From contig CM074856.1 of NCBI GenBank assembly GCA_037501455.1, positions 92,330,001 to 92,394,000 of the forward strand: a stretch of DNA of 64,000 nucleotides. Reading direction: 5' to 3'. Below are positions 1-11,630 of this stretch, piece after piece (positions within the stretch are counted from its first letter, which is position 1; every line of letters starts with the position of its first letter). The translations under genes and the position numbers were made by a program. Source of the stretch: Lantana camara (lineage: Eukaryota > Streptophyta > Magnoliopsida > Lamiales > Verbenaceae). Below the pieces are notes generated by a model. It was not told the DNA's origin and made no database searches. It was given only the letters and a program-made list of their open reading frames with translations.

Positions 1-531
1 GCAGGACTCGAGCTAAAAAACTAGTACGACTCTAAAGACACTTTTCACCTAGCTCGAACCTCAACCTGTACCTGCAACTCAAGAATTGCAAGAGGGAAAT
101 TTAAACAACGAAGAGGGGTCAGTCCTGGCAAGGGGGCTAACATACACACCCATATATATATATATATGTATACGAGCAAAGCAAATATCAAATCAAAAGC
201 CCATGAACCGGGACATGGTTTTTGCACTAAAGTATTTTCCCTTGATAATAGATATATAAAAGAGTTTAAGGCCTAGAGGCAAAATCAACCAATTTTATTA
301 ATTAAGAATTCATTCCCGTTTCACAAACCAAATCAAAGTCTAACAAACTCGGCGAGTATAAGTTTCTCCAACCAAACTCCTCAAAGTCAAACGTATCAAA
401 ACCAAAGCCAAACAAACAAACCTCATGCCAAATAATGGAAAAGGGTTGCATGCCGTAAACCATCGGTTCAAAGTTCACATCAAGATGGGGGATAATTACT
501 CCAACCCGCTCCTTCGATGGGGTAACCGCCG
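1..531 (-). mobile_element. LTR fragment M, part 1 (minus-strand Ty3/gypsy LTR)
   Basis: Resembles the solo LTR at 49621-52643 in the same order: a block ending in a CAGTCC-like box with a TA microsatellite (about 151-168), then the box CTCGGCGAGT near 341-350 that recurs in the LTRs of this window. The left end lies outside the window. It is interrupted at 532 by solo LTR K and resumes at 2976. No coding capacity is seen; the short open frames are chance. Confidence 0.65.
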
Positions 532-2975
532 TGTAGCGCCCTCTAACACTACAACTCCCGAACCGTACTACCCTCGAGTGGATGTGAGACCTAACACTCG
601 AGAAATACCACGACGAGCGGAATAGATGGTACTTAAGTAAAACGTAAGGTAAAATGGAGCGGAAGATTGAGAAATCTAAAACTTACAAGGAAACAGGGTA
701 TTAACACACATAAGAGTAAACAATAGTAATATTATTATTAAGGGAGAAATGTAGCAGAGTAGTATACGGAGGTAAAGTATAAAGGGCATCTTATTCATAA
801 TATATACATGATCAGGATTAGGTGCCCTTAAATTAATCCTGACCTAATATGATTGGCACCTAATGCTTCAAGATACCTCTAGGTGTCGTATTCCTCGTTT
901 TCTGAAATCATATATTTGAAAATAGGCGAGGGGTTAGTCAAAGTGGCTAAGTGAAGGAATATTATTTATAGGTATACATATTTAGATAGATATAAATATG
1001 ACCAAGAGGATCTCGGACTAAAGTAATAGCAATAGGATATAGCAAATATAATACGGTTCATAATAAGTTTAAAATAGGAATAGGGGTATATGGAAGTAAT
1101 TTATAAAGTATGAACCATTTAATAAAAGAGTTTATATTACCTGCAAGTTAGGCTTCTCCAACCGTACTCCTTAAATATTTGGTAAAATAGTACCGGGCTG
1201 ATCAAGGCACCAATACTTTAATAAAACCAAGTATGATAATACCTCCGCTACTCCTTGGTGTCAATAGGGAATCAAATCCTAGAGACTATATGTAATAATT
1301 GGGAAGTTATTTTCTCGGGAGGTTGTATCCCTTTATCTCTTGGCGTGGAGTAACTAACCTCCAGCTAAACCACTACCAAGAGTTGGTGGCGGTCCGTATC
1401 ACCAACAATACCCTCGACCCACTACCTTCCAGGTAATTGCTAGATACGGTCGTAGCCGGGGCCCATATTTGTAACAAATAATATTTTACTTGCATGGTCG
1501 GGGAATCAGTTCTTAGTAATAATAGGACTAAAGTATATAATGTCCGGATAAGATCCTGATTCTGACATAAAAGTATTTTCCTCTTAGAGAGGGATATCAT
1601 ACTATAGTAATGTGTATAGGTAGTAAATCAAATAATAGGTAGGTTTGAAAATCTTTTTATATAGATACATAGATATAGACATGATTCCAATTGAAAATGT
1701 TCTAACCCTCACCTAGTATGGAGATTCAAGTAAAATTCTGCAGATTCTACTCCTCAGTCTTATTGTCGCCTTGTGTAAAGAGAGAGGTTGAGGTCGAGAG
1801 TAGTGAGAGAGAGATGTGAGATTTGTGTAGTCTTGAAAATGAATTTGGGTGGCTATTTATAGGTATAGTTTTGGGGACTTAAGGGGCAGTCTCTATTTGT
1901 TAGGGGATTGACTAAAATTCTAGGGTAGGTAGGTGTATAATTATAGGGTACTAAGGTGTAATGCTAGGTGTATATGTGATGTATATGCATATGTATACAT
2001 GTATTATCTAATAAATACATCATAATAAAATAAATCTAAAATAGGTTGGAATTAATAATAAAAACATAGAAAAATCTCTAGATCTTAGTTTCAAATGAGA
2101 AAAATTGCAAAAGAAAGAGAATTGAAAGAGCTTTCCGATAATTATAAACACTTAACATTTAAACGTCTAAATTTAAAGTAGTAAGCGTTTGGAATTTTGA
2201 AAAATATGAGAAAATACTTAAAACGGAGCTAGGATAAGAATTAATTTATGAGAAAATTCTCGTGATTCATAAAATAATTTAAGGATTATTTTAAGTATAA
2301 TATTGGATACGAAACGCCGTACAGTTTAAAAGTTAGTTTTTACGGCGGGAATAGTACAGGAAAAATAGGAAAAATTTATAAAACAAGCTAGGATTTGAAC
2401 AAGGGTTTGGAAAAGGTCTTAAAATTTGTAAAATAATTCAAGGATCATTTTGGTTATAATATTGAATAGGGAAAATGTTGAAATTCGAAAATTTCTAAAT
2501 TAGGGCTAAACTAGGGTTTCTAGCCGGTTTTGGTTACTACAGGAGTTATAATGAGAACTAGGGTTCAGGAATGATACCATAATTCATAAGATTTTGAAAG
2601 GATTCACTTGAACCCAATATTTGGTAGGTAAAGATGTCCTGGAAAATTTCTACATTAAGGAGTGAATAGTAACTAGGGACCTAATGGGAATTTTTGGTTA
2701 ACAATTTCCAAAGTGTATCTCGGGACAACAAAAGCTAGGATATGAATTCGAAAAATGTGAAATGTAACTTTCTAAGGTTTCATGAGGAATATGTGAAGTT
2801 TTTAGCTCGGTGATGAATAGTGATATAGTTCTCATAATAAGATATTAATCAAAATCCAAACACAAAGGCACATAGTTCAGATAAAATGAGATGCATAATG
2901 GATTGAGGCTATAAACGCTTTCTCTTAACCTTTACTTACCTGTTTTATCCTGGCCTCGAAATCCGGGCTGTTACA
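532..2975 (-). mobile_element. Solo LTR K with 5-bp TSD CGCCG
   Basis: Begins TGTAGCGCCC and ends GGGCTGTTACA, the reverse-complement form of a TG...CA LTR, so it reads on the minus strand. It is flanked by CGCCG at 527-531 and 2976-2980, and the host LTR continues across it without loss. With no internal domain or second LTR it is a solo LTR of 2444 bp, as produced by recombination between the two LTRs of one element. Unlike most other LTRs here it has no GC-rich palindrome array. A 7-bp stem GTTGGTG/CACCAAC lies at 1382-1406, where other families have a covarying hairpin. Confidence 0.9.
1854..1861 (-). promoter_or_regulatory. TATA box of solo LTR K
   Basis: On the minus strand this reads TATAAATA. 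It is followed in the direction of transcription by a CT-rich stretch with CTCTCTCT runs (about 1785-1815), typical of a plant core promoter and transcription start. It would divide K into a U3 of about 1.1 kb and an R-U5 of about 1.3 kb. Activity is inferred from sequence only. Confidence 0.6.
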
Positions 2976-3575
2976 CGCCGGCTCAAGAAAACCTACCTTC
3001 CCTTCGACCTCCCGAGGTTGGGGAAGCCCTCTCAAATGGAAAGATTGATTTGGTGCATTTAGTTTTGACTTTGTTTGGGCCCGAAGATGCTCCTTACCCA
3101 CATCTTCGGGCCTAAACAAAGTCAAAACTAAATGCACCAAATCAATCTTTCATGGTCAAAACTCGCTACAAAACTCACACAAACCCTTTTCAAAAACAAA
3201 TTATACAAAAAAACATTTCCCAAGGTTTCATAGCAAGTGGAACAAGTCCCCAAACTACATACTCAACACATATCTATACATAATATACGTAGGTCGCATG
3301 TGGGCTCAAAACACATTTAGGGTTTTAGGTCGAATTAACTAAAAGAACAAAACCTCACCTGAGCAAAAGAAGCATATCAAAAAGAAACCAATCAACACCT
3401 ATGAAGCGGGCTCGTTACAACTGGTTGCTCCTCTGAACAAACCAAACACAAAAGACTACACTTATACTCGAATTGAACCATATAAACGCTCGGTGAATGC
3501 GTAAGAATGAAAATGATGCAATTCAAGTGGCAACCGTTCATAAATTAGACAATCACGTACACCTAACACGTTTAC
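2976..3575 (-). mobile_element. LTR fragment M, part 2
   Basis: Resumes the LTR interrupted by K. The text after the TSD (GCTCAAGA, then CCTCCCGAGGTTGGGG) matches the solo LTR D near 50508-50550, and the stretch ending AACCTCACCT near 3350 matches D near 50905. It holds a long inverted repeat (3040-3150) absent from D and is cut off where LTR fragment L begins at 3576. Confidence 0.65.
3040..3150. repeat. Near-perfect 50-bp inverted repeat (foldback)
   Basis: Arms at 3040-3089 and 3101-3150 are reverse complements at 49 of 50 positions, separated by an 11-nt loop (3090-3100). The right arm fits the order of the homologous LTR D, whereas the left arm replaces a different stretch found there, so the left arm is probably an inverted copy of the right. 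RNA from either strand would form a long hairpin. Confidence 0.92.
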
Positions 3576-5422
3576 TATAGCACCCGAAACGGTGGGCCAC
3601 CACACCCCCGCACCTAAACTCGAACCCACATATGGAATGGGAGCCCATACATGAGCCCAAGTCTAAACGAACGGGGACCTACACTTACACACTAGGATAA
3701 GCGGGGCTAAAGACGAACAGAGCGCACAAAACAAATAAACAAAGTGCGGAAGCAATAAAAAAAATTCCATATAAAAGCTCAACACGAGCCTACAATAGAT
3801 ATACATGACCCACATGGCCCAAAAATTACATCAAGTATCAAATATAATTTCTAAAATACAATCCATAACCATAATGCAAATGCAAGAGTCCAAAAGCAGT
3901 ACATATGTATGCAGACTTGACCTAAACAGACTACTACGACTCGCTGACGCACGTCCCTGCCTAGCTCGAGCAAACCTGCAACTAAAGCATTAAAAGAGAG
4001 GGGTCAGTCTAAACTCGATTGAGTGAGGGAGCTAACGGACAACCACACACATATATAAGTATAGAGCATATCACATATCAAACGGGATGGTCACGAATCG
4101 AGCTAAGGTTTTGCATACCAAATCATTTTCAAAAGCATAACATACATTACGTACAAGAAAGCCTAAATCGATTCATAATCCATCAATAACATAAACATAA
4201 ACATATGCCCTGCAAGTACGGGCCTCCACCTTCACACCTCTTAACATAACATAAAAACCAAAATCATAAATGCATATCCATCCACACATCCATGGTGGTT
4301 CAGGAATCAAAACCTCTCCATCTACTTTATGAAAACACACGGGGTAGATAACCCACATTGTGCCTTCGCCGATTATTCACTGAGGGCTCAAGACACCACG
4401 CTTCCTCAACCTCCAAGAGTTGCGCATAAGCACTTCAAATGGGAACTATACACAGGCTTAACTCGACGGCCCTTGCCGTTCGGGGCGTCCTTACCCACAA
4501 TTCCCGAGGCCCAAAATACCTTATCTTACCAAATTCCTATATCTCAGGGCTTAACTGGCACATACTTAAACATATACATACATAAGGCAATAAAAGCGTA
4601 ACTTACATATGCTCATATAGCCTATAAACACGTATTTACTATATAATAAATATATAGTCCCATGCGGGGAGAGAAATCAACATATAGTAGTCCATAGGTC
4701 GCGTATCTAAAAGAAAAATCCTAAACCTCACCTTGAAGCAAAAGTGTAGAAGGAGGACCAAAACGGGCAACAAACACCTAGGCCTCGGGCAAGACATCCT
4801 CCTGGAGTGGCTCTATAACAACAAACACATTACCCGAGACTTAGACTCAAATATGTACCAAATAGATGCTCGGTGATACATATGAGTGCAAATGCATATG
4901 TTATGATGCTCGTACCAAGTCAAACTCTTTCAAAACGATCATATAATCACATGCATAGCTCATAATGACATATAAACACATTTACATACTAGAGCCGCGA
5001 TCGGGGAGGGAAGGAACAAAATAAACGAGCCAACATGCATAAAAGTACATTCAAAATACATACATGGGGCCAAAACAGCGTCATGGCCGCGGTAACAATT
5101 GTAGCGGGCACAACGTAAAGACAGTGGCATTTTTGCATTGCCGTCGCCGTCACGGCATAAACTGTCACTGGCACGACATAACATCAGAAACCCCACTGGA
5201 CCCCCATCGCAGCAGTGATGAAAATCACCACGGGTACAATATAAGATTAGAAGCTAAACTACCTACCCATCGCGGGTGCGACAAAAATCATTGCGGGCGT
5301 GACGTAAGATAGAACCGATTCTGAATAGGCCTCAAGGCCGCTATCGTTTTGTTCATAAAATGGTCGCGACCGCGACCCCTGTTCAGAAGCTAAAAAAAAA
5401 AAACGACATACACAGAACATAG
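3576..5422 (-). mobile_element. Truncated old LTR L
   Basis: Starts TATAGCACCC followed by a CACC...CCCCCGCAC block like the other LTR ends here; the expected first dinucleotide TG has become TA. It continues with the usual U5-like order: GAATGGGAGCCCATAC, GAACGGGGAC, a CCTAGCTCGAGC box, a GGGTCAGTC box and AACCTCACCTT near 4723-4733. No matching right end is seen; the sequence passes into fragment X near 5423, so that limit is approximate. No gene is present. Confidence 0.6.
5081..5360. repeat. Degenerate GC-rich dyad-symmetry cluster in LTR L
   Basis: Contains CATGGCCGCGG, GTCACGGC, GTCACTGGCACGAC, ATCGCGGGTGCGAC and GGTCGCGACC separated by AT-rich DNA. It occupies the LTR position where other families carry palindromes centred on CGGCCG. 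The copies are too decayed to measure a fixed spacing. Confidence 0.45.
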
Positions 5423-5920
5423 TATGATGCCCCGTGTCTCCAAAGGACATGTATGACGTATGAGTGTGTTTACCTTTCGAATTTCTCTAATTTAATTATA
5501 ACTCTCATATGATTTATTGCCCAACTATGTCGTTAAAGCATGCTCTATTTTATTTAATTGTTATGTGATTCAATTCTTCCAACGTGCAAAATACATGCCT
5601 TTGTGTTTTAAATTTAAAAAATAATTTAATTTCTTATGTAATTTATTTTAGTTTATGTAAACTAGTGTGATTTTGTAGCACCCGGAATGCTAGGCACCAC
5701 ACACGTATGAGTGTGTTTACTTTTCGAATTTCTCTAATTTAATTATAACTCTCATATGATTTATTGCCCAACTATGTCGTTAAAGCATGCTCTATTTTAT
5801 TTAATTGTTATGTGATTCAATTCTTCCAACGTGCAAAATACATGCCTTTGTGTTTTAAATTTAAAAAATAATTTAATTTCTTATGTAATTTATTTTAGTT
5901 TATGTAAACTAGTGTGATTT
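5423..5920 (+). mobile_element. Possible old LTR fragment X (left part)
   Basis: The stretch TGATGCCCCGTGTC...ACATGTATGACG loosely resembles the start of LTR J at 63272 (TGTGACACCCC...ACATGACATG), and the following AT-rich text is similar in style. Element A is inserted at 5921; the X sequence seems to continue after 26782. If correct, X is a plus-strand LTR, much older than A. It includes one copy of a 247-bp tandem duplication. No gene is seen. Confidence 0.35.
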
Positions 5921-5950
5921 TGTAGCACCCGGAATGCTAGGCACCACATC
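5457..5950. repeat. 247-bp tandem duplication across the left border of element A
   Basis: Unit 1 (5457-5703) and unit 2 (5704-5950) differ at one internal base (near 5471 versus 5718) plus the last two or three positions. Each unit holds the target flank, the TSD base run GATTT and the first 28 bp of element A's LTR. The first unit is therefore a post-insertion copy that carries a 28-bp LTR stub at 5674-5701. Confidence 0.93.
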
Positions 5951-8491
5951 CCCCGCACTATAGCTCCAATCCACATATGAAATGGACAATCCATACATGA
6001 ATCAAAGCTATAGCGAACGGGAGACAATAAAATGACTCAAGGCTAGGCGGGTACCCTCAATTTAAAACCAACCAACAATCAAGTCAGAGTATTAAAAAAG
6101 CGGAAGCAATAACATTCATTCGATACGTATAGGTACCATATTTATTTATTTACTTATAGATACCAACAATTACACTATCAATACAATATCATCTCCATAA
6201 CAAAATAGATAACAAGGCATGATACAAAATATCCCAAGCTATACATGAACAAAATGTGGGAATGAAGTGTGCTAGACCCAAATTTAAAGACCACTAGACT
6301 CTAAATTCCCGCCTAGCACGCCCTGCAAAACACTGAAAAGTTGAGGTGTCAGTCCAACACAGACTGAGCGAGGGGTATAAATAATTATAAGCGCACATAC
6401 ATGCAAGTCATAATCTCGGGTAATAATTTCTTGGAAAACAATACAATTTAGTAAAATAAAAGATTCTATCGCCCGAGGTTACAACTAATTCAATTGCAAT
6501 TTAATCAATTCAATACAATCAATTGTGGCCCGGCGAGTGGGGCAATTCTCCAACCTTACACCGACTGTGTACAATCAATCAATCAATCAATTATTAGGTG
6601 ATTAGGTGATCAAGTAATTCATTACTGTGCACAATTAGCAAGTTCAATAACGCCTTCTTCCTCCGGGTGATGGTGGGATTGCAAGGCCCCACCATCCAAT
6701 CAATCTGGGCAGAGGGTACATGAATCCCTAAGCCCGGAACTCCTTCCTCCCCTAATCTCCTAGAGGGTTCAGGGTTCATCCCAGTTTGGTGAGGATAGCT
6801 CTCGAGTTACCCGTCAGCCCGTGCTTTCCCGGTTGGCTCGAGTCACTACCCTCGGGCCCACAGTGCAATACAATACTCGCCAAATCAATCAATCAATCAA
6901 TTAATCCCTTCAATAGCTCGGTAAAACATTTGAAAACCAATCTTAATTGAAAACTATAAGTATAAAGATAGGTTTTGGCTTGAAACTTCACATAGGGTTG
7001 TACGGGTCCTATGTATCTAAAATTAAACCTGACCTGAACGACCCAAAATATCCAAGGAAACGGCTCACGGGGCCTGCTCCTCGTCACCAGGAAGCTGGTC
7101 TGTGCAAGAAAGACAAATGTCCGTGAAACACGACTCAAAATGTACCAAATATGACGAACGGCGGAAATGCAACGAGACGACGGGAAAAATACAATGTACC
7201 ATGAAAATATTGCGTTTCGACATGCATTCAGTCATATAATAGCAATTAGGGGTCAAAGAAGCCGTCGGAACGAGGTGCTAAAAATGCAAATTTATGCAGT
7301 GAATTTTGGACACTTTCTGGACTACGGGAACGGCCGTTCCGGCTTCCCTTTGAAAATGGGAAGGGCCGTTCCCGTGGCCTACAGAAACGCACCAGCGTTT
7401 CTTAAAAGGGAAAAACGTTTTAGCTGGGAACGGCCCTTCCGGCTCAAAGGCCAAAATGGGAACGACCGTTCCCAGTCTCGCTGGCCTACTGTGTCAGAAT
7501 CATGGGAACGGCAGTTCCAGTTTTTAACTGGGGTTGGGAAGGGCCGTTCCCAAAATACGTGAGCAGCTGAATATGCAGAACAGAACAGTGCAACACGAAG
7601 CAACAACAATCAACCACCAAAAATGGATCAAACTCAAGATGTAATGCACAAATTTGATGCAATAAACATACTAGCTTACATATAATCAATAACAATTCAT
7701 TTAAACACTCATTTCAATGCTAGATCATCAATAATCCATCAATCCAAACCCATATCAACACTCATGCTCCAAGTCCATAAATCACAAGTTATATGCATCA
7801 ATCTTGAGCTTAATGATCACAAACATATTTCCAACAACCAATACACAATTTACTCAAACTATAACAAAGCCCTATCTATCACATTTATTCAAGAAAATCA
7901 TGAAATCTCCCAAAATACCTCAAATGTAAGAAATGGAAGCTAGGATGAAGATATGATGTTGATGATGCTCCAAAGATCACAAAACCCACAATTATGATGC
8001 TTGAATGATAAAATCTCCCTCTTATCCAAGAAGGGTTTGTCTCGGTTGAGCAAGGAAGCAAGAACAAAGGATGAAATATTTTGGTATGAAATGGGAAGCC
8101 AAGGTACGTGAATGCTGCTATGAAAAAGGGAAGAGATGGCCAATTTGCAATTAAATCCCTTCACTTAGTAAGTTATGCAATTAAGTCCAACTCCAATATT
8201 AAATGACCAATTAGGTCCAATGCAATTAGATCCCAAATTCATGAAAATGAGCAATTAAGGCCATAAAAGAATTAAATCACATTCGGGAAAATAATTCACA
8301 TTGCAATCACGTTCAATTTATCCGATAAATATGATATGATAAGAATTTTCAATAAAATGTCAAGAATATAATTTTATAAAATTATGTCATGCTACGGAAA
8401 ATTAAAGAAATGAACAATTAATAATTAAAAGCTAACTCTCAAACGCACACGTGTCGATCATACCTGAAATGCCGAAAGCTGGGGCGTTACA
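5921..8491 (-). mobile_element. 3' LTR of element A
   Basis: A 2571-bp LTR, intact from TGTAGCACCC to GGGCGTTACA. Inside are the CGGCGAGTGGGG box (6531-6542), a hairpin at 6669-6696 whose stem is GATGGTGGG/CCCACCATC, the palindrome array at 7326-7551, and a predicted splice donor read on the minus strand at 7918-7917 (GAG|GTATTT). Repeats of the phrase AATTAAGTCC occur toward the U3 end. No protein is encoded. Confidence 0.93.
7326..7551. repeat. Paired palindrome array, 3' LTR of A
   Basis: Six variants of the 16-nt palindrome GGGAACGGCCGTTCCC start at 7326, 7358, 7426, 7458, 7504 and 7536. Spacings are 32, 68, 32, 46 and 32 bp, giving three pairs each exactly 32 bp apart. Spacers inside the pairs are 16 nt and not alike. 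Translations of this stretch give repetitive peptides on both strands that follow from the palindromes and are not proteins. Confidence 0.95.
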
Positions 8492-8527
8492 ATCCTCCCT
8501 CCTTAAAAGAATCTGGTCCCCAGATTC
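8492..8527 (-). promoter_or_regulatory. Polypurine tract of A with adjoining hairpin
   Basis: Abutting the LTR at 8491, the minus strand of 8492-8508 is purine-rich (core AAGGAGGGAGGA) and would prime plus-strand DNA synthesis. Immediately inside, 8509-8527 forms an 8-bp stem GAATCTGG/CCAGATTC with a 3-nt loop (GGA in the element's sense). The same hairpin with changed but still paired bases abuts the PPT in C, E, H and F2. Confidence 0.85.
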
Positions 8528-8891
8528 ACTGATCGGAAGGGAACAACTCTGGATGGAACCGTCTCATTTTGTCTTCGGTCTCCCACGTGGCTTCTTCGGT
8601 CTTATCACTTCTCCAAAGAACCTTAACCATGGGAATCCTCCGGTTTCTTAATTCCTGAAACTTCTTATCCAAAACCTTGACCGGTTTCTGAACAAAGGTA
8701 AGACTCGGTTCCAATTCCACTTCTTCAACAGGAATGATCTCGGTTTCATTGGGGTAGTATTTCCTCAGCTGAGACACGTGAAATACGTTATGAATCCCCG
8801 TGAGACTCGGTGGTTGGTCCAATCTGTAAGCAACTTCTCCAATTCTTTCCAAAATCTCATAAGGACCTAAATAACGAGATTTAAGTTTACC
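8526..8891 (-). pseudogene. C-terminal chromodomain fragment of element A pol
   Basis: Open from a TGA at 8892-8894 to a stop at 8526-8528; the first ATG is at 8850-8852. It begins with the GPY/F-type tail of integrase ([22 protein letters not shown]) and continues to a chromodomain-like segment with FQELRNRRIP, VKVLWR, EEATWE and RFHPELF. In chromoviruses this domain steers integration to marked chromatin. The aromatic residues of the cage were not checked. The upstream TGA, where element C has glycine, separates it from integrase. It ends directly before the PPT hairpin. Confidence 0.85.
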
Positions 8892-10379
8892 TCATTTCCC
8901 AATCCGAGCAAATCCTTTGCGTGGAGACGCTTTCAAGAATACCCGGTCTCCAACCTCAAACTCGAGATCCCTTCTACGTCGATCGGTGTAGCTCTTCTGT
9001 CTGTCCTGAGCTGATTTCATCCGTTGTTTTATTAATTGGACTTTCTCAATCATAGCTTCAACGGCCTTGGAAGGTTTTTCCAATTTCTCACCTTTCTTAA
9101 CACCTTCTTGTTTAGTCCATCTCCACTCTTCCAGGTCAAAGAATAACGGAGAACGACACTTCCTACCATAAAGTAGCTCGTACGGTGCCATTCCAATCGA
9201 AGCCTGAAAACTGTTATTGTACGCAAACTCAATCAAAGGTAGCTGATCATGCCAAGAAGACTGAAAATCCAAAGAACAAGCTCTAAGCAAATCCTCGAGA
9301 TACCTTATTAATCTCTCGGACTGACCATCCGTCTGAGGATGAAAAGCTGTACTAAACTGGAGCTTCGTACCCAAAACCTCTTGCAATTCACGCCACAACC
9401 TCGAAGTGAACCGTGGATCTCTGTCAGAAACTATACTAATTGGAATCCCATGAAGTCTAACAATCTCCCGGTTATAAAGCTCGGCTAGCTTGCGAATCTT
9501 ATACGACATCCGAACCGGTAGAAAATGTGCAGACTTCGTCAAACGATCCACAATTACCCAAATCCCATCAAATCCACCTTTCACCTTAGGTAATCCGGAC
9601 ACGAAATCCATCGTCACCTGTTCCCACTTCCACTCAGGAATAGGTAACGGCTGAAGAAGACCTCCCGGTTTCTGATGCTCGGCTTTCACTTTCTGACAAG
9701 TGAGACAATGCCTCACAAACTCGGCCACATCTTTCTTCAATCCACGCCACCAATAATATTGCCTTAAATCCTTATACATCTTGTTTCCTCCGGGGTGGAT
9801 AGAATAAGCCGATCTGTGAGCTTCCTCGAGCAATACCCGTTTCAACTCTTCGGGTACAACCACTCGGTTCTTGAAACGAAGAAGACCGGTTTCATCGAAC
9901 CCGAATGGACACTCCGGATCAGCTCTTGCCTTAGCTACCAATCTCTGAAATTCCATATCCGTACTCTGAGCCTCAAACAACCTGTGCTTCAACTCTGGCT
10001 GGACCGAAATATTAGAAACTCGAGCCTTTAAAACAATTGGCTCGATTCCACTACTTTCACCCACTTCCAAGCTCGACACACTAGCCTTCCTACTAAGTGC
10101 ATCGGCGACCACGTTGGCTTTACCAGGATGGTACTTGATCGTGCAATCATAATCTTCCAACCTTTCCATCCAACGCCGCTGCCTCATATTCAAATCCTTC
10201 TGAGTGAATAAATACTGGAGGCTTTTGTGGTCGGTGAAAATCTCGAAAGACACCCCGTACAAATAATGTCTCCACTTCCCAAGTGCAAAGACTACGGCGG
10301 CGAGTTCAAGATCATGTGTCGGATAATTCTTCTCATGCTCTTTCAACTTTCGGGATGCATAAGCAATTACCTTACCCTT
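8892..10379 (-). pseudogene. RNase H (C-part) and integrase of element A
   Basis: Open from a TAG at 10380-10382 to a TGA at 8892-8894, with the first ATG at 10344-10346 (484 codons). The N-terminal part is the end of RNase H ([29 protein letters not shown]). Integrase follows with the zinc-binding HHCC set (H in [16 protein letters not shown]), the catalytic D of [10 protein letters not shown], the D of IVSDRDPRF and the E of DGQSERL. It would insert the cDNA into the chromosome. Both ends are nonsense changes relative to element C (glutamine to TAG, glycine to TGA), so the polyprotein is split into three pieces. Confidence 0.92.
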
Positions 10380-11630
10380 CTAAGTCAACACACATCCCAA
10401 GCCTTCCTTAGAAGCATCCGTATAAACAGCATACCCTTCAGAACCTTCCGAAAGGGCTAACACTGGAGCAGACACTAACTTTTCTTTCAAGAAAGTGAAA
10501 CTCTTCTCACAATCTTCATCCCAATCGAATTTCACATTCTTCTTCGTCAACCGGGTTAAAGGAGCTGCTAACTTGGAGAAATCCTTAACAAACCTCCGGT
10601 AATAACCTGCCAATCCCAAGAAACTCCTAATCTTAGAAGCATTCCTAGGTTTCTCCCACTTCAAAACCGACTCAATCTTGGAAGGATCAACTTCCAAACC
10701 ACTGCCCGAAATCACGTGACCCAAGAATGACACCCTGTCAATCCAGAACTCACACTTGCTGAATTTGGCAAACAACTGATGCTCCTTCAAAATCCTTAAT
10801 ACCAACTGAAGGTGTCTTGCATGCTCCTCGGCAGACTTCGAGAAAACCAGGATATCATCAGTAAAAATGACCACGAACTTATCCAGAAAAGGCCTGAAAA
10901 TCCTGTGCATCATATCCATAAAAGCTGCTGGGGCATTGGTCAAACCAAACGGCATCACAACGAACTCATAATGCCCGTACCGAGTGTTAAATCCTGTCTT
11001 AGAAATATCCCCTGCTCGGATACGTAGCTGGTAGTATCCTTGCCTCAAATCCAATTTCGAATAGACTTTCGATCCCTGAAGTATGTCAAACAACTCCTCG
11101 AAATGTGGAAGAGGATACTTGTTCTTGATCGTCATCCGGTTCAACTCCCTATAGTCTATATACATTCTCAAGGTTCCGTCCTTCTTCTTTACAAACAAAA
11201 CCGGTGCACCCCAGGGAGAAGAACTCGGTCTAATGTACCCAATCTCCAACAACGCATCAAGTTGAGTCTTCAGCTCTTTCAACTCGGCCGGAGCCATACG
11301 ATACGGAGTCTTGGAGTATGGCTCTGCATTCGGGTACAAATCAACCACAAACTCAATTTCCCGTTCTGGAGGTAAAGAATCCAATTCCTCAGGAAAGACC
11401 TCGGGAAACTCCTTCACTACTTCCGTTTCTTCCAGCTTAATTTGATCCTTGGGTTTGTTGAGAATATAAGCAATGAAACCCGTAGCTCCCTCTCGAACCA
11501 ACTTATGAGCTTCAGAAAAAGAAAGTAGCGGTACAGTCTTGGAACTCCAACCCACTACCAAATCCGATCCCAACTGAACCTTCTTCGCTCTACAATCAAC
11601 TGTGGCAGAATGTTTGTACAACCAATCCAT
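10380..11630 (-). pseudogene. Reverse transcriptase and RNase H (N-part) of element A
   Basis: Starts in frame after a frameshift near 11630 and ends at TAG 10380-10382. Motifs in order: [60 protein letters not shown], the catalytic [36 protein letters not shown] and the RNase H start [18 protein letters not shown] in place of the usual F(I/V)DD is a small oddity; element C has FIDD. This enzyme would copy element RNA into DNA inside the capsid. The frameshift comes from a deletion of about 17 bp relative to C between protease and RT. Confidence 0.93.

Noticed and set aside
2925..3140. 71-codon minus-strand frame
   Set aside because: It runs through the foldback and the border of solo LTR K; no similarity to a protein domain.
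4329..4601. 90-codon plus-strand frame in LTR L
   Set aside because: Lies in U5-type LTR sequence homologous to non-coding parts of other LTRs.
5674..5701. Second insertion of an A-type LTR
   Set aside because: It is the 28-bp stub inside the 247-bp tandem duplication, not an independent element.
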